Both the position numbers and the translations under genes were made by a program. The notes under the pieces are model-generated. The model was not told the origin of the DNA. It worked only from the letters and a program-made list of their open reading frames with translations, and did not search any database. 64,000 nt of DNA, from NCBI GenBank assembly GCA_024509875.1, contig JAMPIV010004247.1:303001-367000 (forward strand), in the 5' to 3' direction. Below, piece by piece: positions 58,301 through 64,000 of the stretch. Every line of letters starts with the position of its first letter. Position 1 is the stretch's first letter. The stretch comes from Oreohelix idahoensis. Lineage: Eukaryota > Mollusca > Gastropoda > Stylommatophora > Oreohelicidae.

Positions 58301-60847
58301 GACGACACTTCTTCAGATGTTCTCGCCAGGGCTCGAATTAATCCAGTCCAAATCCCGGTCGACGACACTACTTCAAATGTTCTCGCCCAGGCTTGAACCT
58401 AGATCACCCGATCGCCAGCGCAGTGTGGTAACCATTACACCAGCACGGCTCCCAACCCCTTGACTGTTAGACCAAAAAGTATTTGCCAGTGTGGCATATT
58501 CACTTCCATTACACATCTAGCTAATATTTTGATTTCGATTTTTTAAAAGTCTCTTCAGGCTCAAAATAGTGCAATAATAGGACAAAAGCACAGAATTAAT
58601 GGGTGGGCAGTGACTTACCATCCACCGTATACATCCTACAAGCTAGCATGCATAGATAAAAAAAAAAGACTCAAAGACGTGGGGAACACACTCAAATCAA
58701 AGGAACATTCCTGCTTCCCTCGCCTCTTGTCCATGACAACTATGACCATTATGCCTAAATGTATTCGCCTGTGAACTATCATATTTCTGGGAAGATCAAA
58801 TGTTCAGTACTGTAAAGTAACCACAGAACCGAAGATCTATTTACAAACCAATCATGTTAACAAAGAAAAAAAAATACTTATTTACATAAAAAATTAGGCA
58901 CTGGGAACACATAAACTAACCATTTGCACAACAACAACAAAATTATTACATCAAGCATTAGCTAAATTAAAAAACAAATAAACATACACACAACCCTTGA
59001 ATTTACATCATACATTAGAAAAATGCTTACAAAATTTTTTTATTAAAAAAAAAAAAAAAAAAAAGAATCTTGATTATCAAGGTTGGGGAAAAAAACTATC
59101 TGTATCAGTTCACTGGTCCCAGTAATTCATGGAAGTAGTTAATACTGTCTTGTTCTAACCTCAAAACAAAATTCTCTTAAGTTTTCACAGCTTATTTAAC
59201 TAGTCAAATATTGCTATATATAAGTGTTTATGTAGTATAAAACAACGGGCTGATCACCCGTTTGCCAGTCACTTCGATTACGGAAACAACAGCAAATGGG
59301 TTGATTTGCCGTTGCCCTAAAGACGCCACTAGGCGTGATGGGAAACAAATGGCAAAGAAAACCTATCTGCTGTTGCCCTAAGACGCCACTAGGCGTAATG
59401 GCCACTGACTGCTTTGACGGTCAGTGGCTAAGGACGGAAGAAGAAGACGAAGAATGTAGTATAAGCAATATACCACAACACTGTTTTATATTCTTACCTC
59501 ATAATCTGGCCCTCCTACAACCAACTTCTTTGTTTTATCAGAAAGCAAGGCTTTGTAAGCTTCCTCAAACTTCTTACGCTTTTCAACCTCCTGCAACAGC
59601 AACATACAAATAAAAGTGTATGTTCTCAAAATGGCGAACAATGAGTTTTAAACATATAGAATAATAGCTACGTATTCAGTCACTGACATCTCCTAAAATT
59701 AGTATAAATTGCTGGAGATTCTTTCACATATTTATTTACAAGAAAATTACTATTATGGCTTTGTTTAATGCTTCCAGTATGCTAAGGCTGTATAACAATC
59801 ATATTTCTGAAATATGTCTACTTCTACTTCATTTAAATTGATAGCCTCTGAGATCCTTTACTGCACACACTGTTTTTCTTGACATTCTCTCTTCTTGATC
59901 ATCCCCTTTCACATAATCCTGTAGACCTTTTCTTTGGCTCTAAGTACAACTTTTTACAATCACTTTTCTAAACACTGTTTTTATTTCTTCATTACATTTA
60001 ATTCTTTCCATCCAACAAACTTGGATCAATCCATCAGCTTTCCTGATATACTACTCACTTGACTTGTTTAGCTAGCAAAATTCTTTATTTGTTCTTTTCT
60101 ACCATTTTTGAGTGGTGTTACTCCTGAAAGTATTTATTTTATAGACTGTCCACTGATCTAACAGAAATATTAGATCAATAGGATAACATCAAAATTAAAA
60201 GCATACTTCCAGTTATTTATATACAAAGGTCATAACAATGTTGAACTTGTAGGTTAATCACATGATCACAAGCCCGCAGAACCTACAAATGTTAATAACT
60301 AGTTTTACACATGAAGAGTAGCGAATGCTTACTCTGTCCAGTCTCTTCCTCCATGTCTCCTCTCTCTGACTCATCAGCTCAATACAGTGGGACAGTGTAG
60401 CAATGGTGCCTGAGGTTGTAGCCTTAAAAGTCAAAGCCTCACCTTTGAAATCAACAGAGTGACCACCATGCTGCTGGAGAACAGAGGCTGCAAAAGAGAC
60501 CAGTACACCTTGTTTATGCCACACTTCAGACCAACGACCACCACCAGAAATAAAAAAATTATTACTCTGAAAGTACAACTTCTAAAAACATGTAGTCAAA
60601 TTACACCAAAATCTTTCATTAGACATGTAAAGCAAACTATGAATATTTAAATATTTCACAGACTGGCGGTGTATATGTCGATTATTTCATGGTAACAATC
60701 ATCAACATGTCAAAATATGAACATATCTGGCCAGAGACTCACCAAGATCCTTGCCTCTTAGCCCTTCAAGTTTATGCAAATGCACATCCTGTGTTGAGGC
60801 ACTGTGTGGAATGTCAAGGTCATCATCAAAGTCATCATGTTCTGACA
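43258..60847 (-). CDS. CERT1: Ceramide transfer protein, middle and START domain (gene-level entry)
   Basis: Ten exons (60743-60847, 60333-60487, 59498-59590, 57942-58028, 56863-56937, 55707-55874, 49304-49367, 46180-46379, 45242-45365, 43258-43385) join with matching phases and GT/AG borders into about 398 codons plus a stop. In family knowledge, CERT carries ceramide from the ER to the trans-Golgi: a PH domain binds Golgi PI4P, an FFAT motif binds ER VAP proteins and the START domain holds ceramide. Here the region before FFAT, the FFAT-like 'EFYDAVD' and the whole START domain ('[10 protein letters not shown]', '[10 protein letters not shown]', '[12 protein letters not shown]', ending 'KDKAILF') are visible. 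The PH domain must lie beyond 60847 or beyond the window. Introns carry RTE-1, LINE-2, LINE-3, LINE-4 and SINEs; all exons themselves are intact. Confidence 0.95.
43711..43892 (+). mobile_element. LINE-2, 5'-truncated 182-bp tail, TSD 13 of 14
   Basis: 'CAGACCTCCAGGACGACCCA' to '...CTAAGTAA' matches the end of LINE-2 at 55262-55436. Flanked by AAGAATATGTGAAA (43697-43710) and AAGAATATATGAAA (43893-43906). Confidence 0.88.
44312..44400 (-). repeat. 89-bp (GAA)n-tailed retroposon end, with 12-bp TSD
   Basis: Flanked by TCTGCTTTATAC at 44300-44311 and 44401-44412. On the minus strand it ends 'GGCGAACGAGGAAGAAGAAG', the same last 20 bases as SINE-F, but the part before ('TTTATTAGAGTCATAAATGT') differs from SINE-F. 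Confidence 0.9.
45242..45365 (-). CDS. CERT1: CERT1 exon, START domain
   Basis: Acceptor 'CACACCCTTAG', donor 'GATG|GTAAGA'. Starts in phase 0, ends in phase 1. Encodes '[20 protein letters not shown]' and '[16 protein letters not shown]', a central strand region of the START domain. Confidence 0.94.
45585..45760 (-). repeat. SINE-D copy (minus)
   Basis: On the minus strand 'CTTATAAAACAAATTATTAC', 'CCACTGCTAGAGCACATATA' and 'CTACTGCAGTGGTGGCTCTG' appear in the family order, ending in an AAAGGAAAGGAAAG-type tail. Confidence 0.65.
45761..46015 (-). repeat. Possible decayed LINE fragment
   Basis: The minus strand has '[16 protein letters not shown]', which may be the 'F-x-YLGS' motif after the RT palm of a LINE. 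Only this motif supports it. Confidence 0.3.
46180..46379 (-). CDS. CERT1: CERT1 exon, START domain
   Basis: Acceptor 'TTTGTTTATTTCAG', donor 'GCCAG|GTGGGT'. It enters in phase 1 (completing an alanine after the 'MEWE' of the previous exon) and leaves in phase 0. Encodes '[14 protein letters not shown]', '[20 protein letters not shown]' and '[16 protein letters not shown]'. The WPASQRD block is a strong family signature. Confidence 0.95.
46492..46628 (+). repeat. SINE-A, 5'-truncated, with 13-bp TSD
   Basis: Flanked by TTTGCATGACAAT at 46479-46491 and 46629-46641. 137 bp, from 'TTCTGGGAAGGTTAAGGCGC' to 'GAATCCTTTACCCCCC'. Confidence 0.93.
46642..47296. other. Unassigned CERT1 intron sequence
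   Basis: Nothing recognised. Confidence 0.4.
47462..48074 (-). pseudogene. LINE-3 reverse transcriptase, C-terminal region
   Basis: Open in two overlapping frames (48074-47805 and 48037-47462) that need one frameshift near 48000, at '[20 protein letters not shown]'. It holds '[15 protein letters not shown]', '[18 protein letters not shown]' and '[15 protein letters not shown]', typical of the C-terminal part of LINE ORF2 proteins. Confidence 0.85.
48420..48698 (-). repeat. SINE-A, full length, with 14-bp TSD
   Basis: Flanked by AAAGGGTTGTGATG at 48406-48419 and 48699-48712. 279 bp; on the minus strand it starts 'GGAGCCGCGGTAGCATAGTG'. It is inserted in LINE-3 just before '[10 protein letters not shown]'. 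Confidence 0.96.
48831..49303. other. Unassigned CERT1 intron sequence
   Basis: Nothing recognised; the upstream limit of LINE-3 could extend slightly into this region. Confidence 0.35.
49304..49367 (-). CDS. CERT1: CERT1 exon, START domain
   Basis: Acceptor 'TTTCTTTTTGTAG', donor 'GAAG|GTAACT'. 64 bp, phase 0 to phase 1. Encodes '[20 protein letters not shown]' and one more glutamate, which directly follows 'AVCTVK' of the previous exon. Confidence 0.94.
49515..49712 (+). repeat. SINE-D copy
   Basis: 'ACTACTGCTTGCTCAGGCAT', 'GTCACAACAGGTGACGATTA', 'GGTTGTGTATGGGGGCTAGT' and 'ACCAGCTACAGTGGTGGCTC' follow the family order; the 3' end is diverged. Confidence 0.75.
49713..50490. other. Unassigned CERT1 intron sequence
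   Basis: Nothing recognised. The 71-codon frame at 50277-50492 has no motif. Confidence 0.4.
50502..53830 (+). mobile_element. RTE-clade LINE (RTE-1 copy 2), full length, with 11-bp TSD
   Basis: Flanked by AAATGCTGGCT at 50491-50501 and 53831-53841. 3329 bp, with a 5' leader of about 250 bp, one long endonuclease-RT frame, and a 3' end with the hairpin ACGCC-ACTA-GGCGT and a GAA-rich tail. It lies in the CERT1 intron between exons 49304-49367 and 55707-55874, antisense to the gene. It has no insertions, and its frame has a single visible break. Confidence 0.96.
50751..53781 (+). pseudogene. RTE-1 endonuclease-reverse transcriptase, one frameshift
   Basis: In order: an APE-type endonuclease ('[10 protein letters not shown]', '[14 protein letters not shown]', '[10 protein letters not shown]', '[14 protein letters not shown]', 'GSDHHLV'), a basic linker, then the RT ('[14 protein letters not shown]', '[14 protein letters not shown]', '[14 protein letters not shown]', '[10 protein letters not shown]', '[11 protein letters not shown]') and the C-terminal region ('[14 protein letters not shown]', '[14 protein letters not shown]'), ending 'QDATRRDGH'. 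The frame is lost in a run of seven A at 53044-53050, where copy 1 has six; the C-terminal frame then continues from 52996 to 53781. The start is uncertain: the frame is open upstream of 50751 without an ATG, and the first ATG in frame is in 'ARMTVSGES'. About 1000 residues, usual for RTE. Known role: target-primed reverse transcription. Confidence 0.95.
53842..54270. other. Unassigned CERT1 intron sequence
   Basis: Nothing recognised. Confidence 0.4.
54282..55308 (+). pseudogene. LINE-2 reverse transcriptase, truncated and broken
   Basis: Has '[18 protein letters not shown]', '[20 protein letters not shown]', '[18 protein letters not shown]' (FADD catalytic box) and '[12 protein letters not shown]', then a stop at 54864-54866. 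The rest (55050-55230, '[17 protein letters not shown]', '[20 protein letters not shown]') is in other frames. It has the palm of an RT but no N-terminus or endonuclease. Confidence 0.9.
54282..55440 (+). mobile_element. LINE-2, 5'-truncated, with 11-bp TSD
   Basis: Flanked by GGTTCTGCTTT at 54271-54281 and 55441-55451. 1159 bp: the RT palm to the 3' end, then a (TAAG)n tail. The family's tail 'TCACGGTAGAAGGGGAACGA' also marks the short copies at 24491 and 43711. Confidence 0.95.
55472..55635 (+). repeat. SINE-D copy
   Basis: 'ACATGTCGTAAGAGGCAACT', 'AATATGAGGTTGTACATGAG', 'GTTGGCAACCTTTTCATGTA', 'CAGCTGTAGTGGTGGCTCCA' and 'GCTCCACAAGGAACAAGGAG'. It lies directly after the LINE-2 insertion site. 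Confidence 0.8.
55707..55874 (-). CDS. CERT1: CERT1 exon, start of START domain
   Basis: Acceptor 'ATTACTTACTTTCAG', donor 'AAAG|GTAAGG'. 168 bp, phase 0 at both ends. Encodes '[20 protein letters not shown]', '[20 protein letters not shown]' and '[12 protein letters not shown]', the first helix and strands of the START domain. Confidence 0.95.
55875..56862. other. CERT1 intron sequence with A/G homopolymers
   Basis: Nothing coding. At 56652-56688 there is a run of 14 A, then CTT, then about 20 G; the G-run could fold as a quadruplex or be a sequencing/assembly weak point. Confidence 0.5.
56863..56937 (-). CDS. CERT1: CERT1 exon, linker before START
   Basis: Acceptor 'TTGTTTCAATTAG', donor 'GGAG|GTAAGT'. 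75 bp, phase 0 at both ends. Encodes a Ser/Pro/His-rich linker ([20 protein letters not shown] and HFYKE). It is less conserved; it is called from splice sites, phase and position. Confidence 0.82.
57100..57429. other. Unassigned CERT1 intron sequence
   Basis: Nothing recognised. Confidence 0.35.
57430..57900 (+). repeat. LINE-4 fragment
   Basis: The best of the LINE-4 pieces: '[20 protein letters not shown]', '[19 protein letters not shown]', then in other frames '[15 protein letters not shown]', and a 3' end 'GGTTATGCTCCTTGGGGAGC' before GACTGACTGA. It is the region after the RT domain; no catalytic part is present. All four LINE-4 pieces in the window are on the plus strand. Confidence 0.75.
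57942..58028 (-). CDS. CERT1: CERT1 exon with FFAT motif
   Basis: Acceptor 'TTTCTCTTTATAG', donor 'AAAAG|GTTTGT'. 87 bp, phase 0 at both ends. Encodes '[20 protein letters not shown]' and 'KLEKEEEK'. 'EFYDAVD' corresponds to the FFAT motif (E-F-F-D-A-x-E) that binds VAP proteins at the ER, with Tyr for Phe and Asp for Glu at two positions. Confidence 0.94.
58090..58453 (-). repeat. SINE-B, full length, with 12-bp TSD
   Basis: Flanked by AACCCCTTGACT at 58078-58089 and 58454-58465. 364 bp. On the minus strand it starts 'GGGAGCCGTGCTGGTGTAAT', has the perfect B box GGTTCAAGCCT, and ends 'TAATAGTGGGCGTATGG' plus an A-run. The body contains two diverged copies of a piece with 'GTCGTCGACC'. The plus-strand open frames are artefacts. 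Confidence 0.95.
58466..59229. other. Unassigned CERT1 intron sequence
   Basis: AT-rich, several A-runs; nothing recognised. Confidence 0.4.
59241..59453 (+). mobile_element. SINE-E, 5'-truncated, with 11-bp TSD
   Basis: Flanked by ATGTAGTATAA at 59230-59240 and 59454-59464. 213 bp: 'GGGCTGATCACCCGTTTGCC', then the hairpin motif GACGCCACTAGGCGT twice, then 'GGCCACTGACTGCTTTGACG' and a GAA-rich tail. The last 75 bp match the RTE-1 3' end, including its last codons. Confidence 0.93.
59498..59590 (-). CDS. CERT1: CERT1 exon, coiled-coil region before FFAT
   Basis: Acceptor 'GCTGTTGCAG', donor 'TGAG|GTAAGA'. 93 bp, phase 0 at both ends. Encodes '[20 protein letters not shown]' and '[11 protein letters not shown]', a charged helical segment ending in the conserved GGPDYE that leads into the FFAT exon. 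Confidence 0.94.
59600..60332. other. Unassigned CERT1 intron sequence
   Basis: Nothing recognised. Confidence 0.4.
60333..60487 (-). CDS. CERT1: CERT1 exon, central helical region
   Basis: Acceptor 'GTCTCTTTTGCAG', donor 'CAGA|GTAAGC'. Enters in phase 1, leaves in phase 0. Encodes '[20 protein letters not shown]', '[20 protein letters not shown]' and 'LDR', a block strongly conserved in the family ([21 protein letters not shown]). Confidence 0.96.
60743..60847 (-). CDS. CERT1: CERT1 exon, acidic region after the PH domain
   Basis: Acceptor 'TTTAATCATTTTCAG', donor 'CTTG|GTGAGT'. 105 bp, phase 1 at both ends. Encodes '[20 protein letters not shown]' and '[14 protein letters not shown]'. It is the first exon visible in the window. 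The upstream exon must lie beyond the TTAA transposon that starts 106 bp away. Confidence 0.85.
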
Positions 60848-61527
60848 CTGAAAATGATTAAACAATAAAGAAATCAACATGAACAACAAATAAAGACCTG
60901 AAAATGAAGTCTGGTCACTGAGTAGCATGTGCAAAGCAGCAACATATTTTAAGGCCATAGACGGCAGTGAAAACTGGATTTTACGTACAAAATATAGATT
61001 TTATTAAATAATCATCGAGGAATCGATTGAGCAAGGTTTTATAACATAAAAAATGCATTTGGTGTATCAAAAAGCATATTTTCTGTACTACCCCCAAGCT
61101 ACGATTTGCAAATTTGTGCCGAAAATGCAAGATTTGTCACTCAATAATACCTTAGTTAAGCTGTCCATATCGTGGACTATGTGGTATCGATACAAAGGGA
61201 ATTTCGTTGTCTGCCGTAATATAGCAAATTAGAAACTTTTTTTTCTCATAGCTCTGAGTGATGTGTGTTTGAAAATTTCCGTAATTTTACGCTAACTTCC
61301 TTATAAGGAGTGGTCACGTGGTGACCTCATTCGCGAACCTATTCATGACGGATTCGTAAACACCTGTTTTGATTGGTCATAACAACATTTTGGCTGCGTG
61401 CGCAAATGTGGAAGATAACAACAGCTTCTTCCGCCCGTAAACAAATTAATTGTTCGCTGCATGTAACGTGGCGTTCGATATTTTTCTCTTGTTTAAATTT
61501 CAGTGAATTGTGTTCTATTACTTCAAA

Positions 61528-63398
61528 ATGGGAAGAATAGGTAAGAGATCAAAGCAAGATCATGTCGACAGTATGTAATTTCTAGCAATGGTAATGGTAA
61601 GACAGAATCAGCGGTGAATGATAAGCAAACTGATGTAGTCTCAACATGGAATTTCTGCATACCAGTATCCGATAGGCCTATAGTTCAAATTGCTGATCCA
61701 GTAGTGCCGTTCACCACTGGCCCAAGTCGATCTGATATAAAAATTAACTTGAGCACTAGCAAGAATGTTGCATCTCATAATACTGTCTGCGCCCAACCGA
61801 AACCTACGTACAGAACCATTGTGGACATTTCTTTCTTCAACAACCTTCTTAAAAATGTGTGTTGCAATGTGTGTAAGCAAAGCACATTGCAAACAAGAAC
61901 TGACAACACCAAGTCAAAGGGTTTCTCTCTCTTCCTGGAAGTTGTGTGTCACACATGTGAAAAGGCAATTTCTAGAACGTACACATCCGAGAGGGAACCA
62001 GAAGGCTGTGGCCCTCGGGGACATGCAATCAACAAATCTGCTGTTCTTGGTGCCCTCATGTCTGGAATGGGCCCATCTACGTTCAATATCTTTTGTGAGA
62101 ACATAGACCTCCCTGGCCTGCACCAGAAAACATTTCATAAATATGCAGATCAAATTTTTGATCATTAGGATACCATGCACTCTACAGTATTTCAACGCAC
62201 CGTCAGCATTGTCCGAGCTGAGCATGCTAAGAGTCAGCATTGTACCAATAATGAAAAAGAAGTCATTGACATCGCTGTCAGCTTTGATGCAACATGGCTA
62301 ACTAGAGGTCATAAGTCACTGATAGGTGTTGGCAGTGTTATCGACATCTTGACTGGCATGGTCATCGATACGCATGTTATGTCTTCCTTCTGTCACACCT
62401 GCAAGAATACTGGACAGGGGCAACTGAAAAATCTGCCTGACAAATTTGAAAAATGGAAAGCAGAGCATCAGAAAGACTGCTGCTGTAATTACGAAGGGTC
62501 AGCCGGAATGATGGAGGTAAAAGCCTGTGAAGTTCTCTTTCTTTGTTCAGTGGCAAATCACAAGCTATCAGATGGCGATTCCAAGGCCTACAACAGACTC
62601 TGCAACATCAAACCGTATGGACCAGAAGTTGACATAACCAAAGAAGAGTGCATCAACCATGTTGCAAAGCGATTAGGCACTGCACTGAGGACACTCGTTA
62701 CTGACTGCAGGAAACAAAAAGTCACCCTTGGGGGAAATGGCCGTGGTCGTCTAACCCAAAATGCCATATGAAAATTGTGTATTTACTACACCAGGGCCAT
62801 CCGCAATCATAGTACAGCCCCAGAGATGAAACAAGCCATCATGGCTTCTCTCTACCATGGGTATTCGACTTCGACAAACGACAAACCCCAACATAATTTT
62901 TGTCCGCCAGGCAAAGACTCCTGGTGTTTCTATCAGGCTTCCATGGCCAAAGGAGAAGCTGCCGGACCACACGAGACCAAGGTTCACACTCTGCTAGACT
63001 ACAACCTGCTCCATAAGCACTTAGCCCCTATTTATGAGTGTCTTACTGATCAGCATCTGCTCAAGCGGTGTGAGCTAGGTGCAACACAAAATGCAAATGA
63101 AAGCCTACACAATGTTATATGGAGTCGTTGCAGCAAGCGGAAATTTGCGTCATTAAAAAAGGTCAAATTCAGTGTCCTTGTGGCCATTGGAAAGTTCAAC
63201 TTTGGTCCATCAGCCAGTGCAGAAATAAAAAAGCTGTATGGTCAAGCATCTGGAACAAACTCGAATCGCCTTGGACAGGTGCGATTAAGGAAACGTCTGG
63301 CCAACAGCCAGAAACATGAGGCTGACAAACTTGTAAAAAGAAGAAAAATTAGGCAAGACAAAGGCGAGAGGAGGAGCTGCAGGAGGTGCAGCATATAG
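61528..63398 (+). pseudogene. Transposase of the TTAA element, two stops and one frameshift
   Basis: The segments 61614-62168, 62175-62771 and 62775-63398 are all in one frame, separated only by TAG at 62166 and TGA at 62769. The likely start is the ATG at 61528 ('MGRIGKRSKQDHV'), which needs one frameshift near 61565. About 620 residues. N-terminal Cys pairs ('CCNVCKQS', 'CHTCEKA') look like a zinc ribbon. The core has 'SFDATWLTRGH' (first Asp, 62286), 'LSDGDSKAY' (second, 62571) and 'NANESLHNVIW' (Glu at 63099 is a candidate third). A lysine/arginine-rich C-terminus may be a nuclear signal. The assignment as DDE transposase is strong by motif order; the third residue is my inference. Confidence 0.85.
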
Positions 63399-63960
63399 TG
63401 CTGGACGATTTTAAACACATTCAGCCCCCCAGAATGGAGTATATTGGACAAGAAAAGGCACACGGTGAGTAAAATGCATTTTTCTTGTTATTACTAACAA
63501 ACTATCTAACAGATCATTCTGAAATTTGGCATGCATGTAGTACACATATATACCTTTAAATTGTCACATGCTTCTTTTGATATTTTGGTAATTTGCTTTG
63601 ATATATTTTTTAAAATATTTTTTTCATACAAATATAGTTTTTTTTTTTTAAATCATTAAAAATAGAATTTTAAACTTATCAAAAAAAGCATGTGTAAAAT
63701 TGTTTTAATTGTCAGTCACAACATGTGTGTGCAATTTGATAAAGTTTGGTCAATGGGAAACATAAGTTTTTAGCTCTCGAAAATTGGTGAAAATCCAATA
63801 TGGCAGATTTTTTTTTTTTTGTTACCATGGTAACCACATGTGTTTTAACAAAATAAACTGTAGAATTTGGTTCATGGACATACACTGTGTCTATTGAGCA
63901 CATAAAAAGTTTGAAAATGTTATTAGAACAAAAAGTTAGTTTTCACTGTAGTTCACCCCC
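63399..63960 (+). repeat. 3' untranslated part of the TTAA element
   Basis: Contains 'CAGCCCCCCAGAATGGAGTA' and the AT-rich stretch with 'GGTTACCATGGTAACC'-like sequence. It is the piece that is tandemly amplified, reversed, in 6317-8126. Confidence 0.88.
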
Positions 63961-64000
63961 TTATGACTGCCTCTTTTAGATAAAAACAAAATCCCAGGAC
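63961..64000. other. Flank after the TTAA element
   Basis: TTAT followed by 36 bases of presumed CERT1 intron; too short to say more. Confidence 0.4.

Larger units (their letters stand above)
60953..63960 (+). mobile_element. TTAA-type DNA transposon, probably Kolobok-like, 3008 bp
   Basis: Flanked by TTAA (60949-60952) and TTAT (63961-63964), the second probably a mutated TTAA. The ends share AGTGAAAACT close to both termini (left 'GGCCATAGACGGCAGTGAAA', right reversed 'GGGGGTGAACTACAGTGAAA'). A single gene-like frame encodes a DDE transposase of the group annotated as 'Mutator-like transposase domain'. The TTAA target fits Kolobok elements better than Mutator (9-bp duplications). It is inserted in a CERT1 intron, antisense to the gene. 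A truncated relative is at 6317-8126. Confidence 0.82.

Noticed and set aside
58169..58463. Protein-coding frames with repeated '[10 protein letters not shown]'-like motif
   Set aside because: They lie in SINE-B on its antisense strand; the repetition is a duplication inside the SINE.
61528..63398. Host gene encoding a Cys-rich nuclear protein
   Set aside because: In-frame stops, TTAA flanks, terminal similarity and a second, truncated copy at 6317-8126 show that it is a transposon.

Overview
The window is nuclear DNA of an intron-rich invertebrate animal. It has spliced exons with GT/AG borders, many non-LTR retrotransposons, tRNA-headed SINEs, mariner and TTAA-type DNA transposons, and many minisatellites. 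The repeats and the style of the gene fragments would fit a mollusc, perhaps a gastropod, but that is an inference. Only two host genes could be recognised, and they are convergent. Everything else is repeats or sequence I could not assign.

Host gene 1 (plus strand, about 0.95-20.9 kb) encodes a small immunoglobulin-superfamily surface protein. One Ig domain is split by a 15-kb intron (exons ending at 1262 and starting at 16278). A 24-bp linker exon and a terminal exon with a hydrophobic C-terminus suggesting a GPI anchor follow. All splice phases agree. The big intron holds an RTE-clade LINE carrying a stack of later insertions (3168-11099), SINEs and a 34-bp minisatellite.

Host gene 2 (minus strand, 60847 to 43258, 5' part beyond the window) is the ceramide transfer protein gene CERT1. 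Ten exons encode the middle region, the FFAT motif and the complete START domain through the stop codon. Its introns hold a nearly intact RTE element (50502-53830), three other LINE families, several SINE families and, next to the first visible exon, a 3-kb TTAA-type transposon with a nearly open transposase (60953-63960). A deleted mariner lies 50 bp beyond the stop codon.

The region between the genes (21-43 kb) holds minisatellites (29, 31, 34 and 44 bp units), a long (TA)n tract, palindromes, decayed LINE and mariner pieces, and unassigned AT-rich DNA.

Repeat names used here are local labels. SINE-A is a tRNA-headed element of about 280 bp; SINE-B is tRNA-headed, about 360 bp; SINE-C is about 390 bp; SINE-D is about 200 bp with a conserved 'CATGTCGTAAGAGGCGACTA' start and a (TGA)n tail, 12 copies here; SINE-E has a 3' tail shared with the RTE LINE; SINE-F is about 310 bp with a (GAA)n tail. 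LINE-2, LINE-3 and LINE-4 are three non-RTE-1 LINE families. Many insertions are delimited by exact target-site duplications (TSDs) read from the sequence, so their boundaries and relative ages are well supported. No bacterial-style operon, CRISPR array, rRNA gene or free-standing tRNA gene was found.
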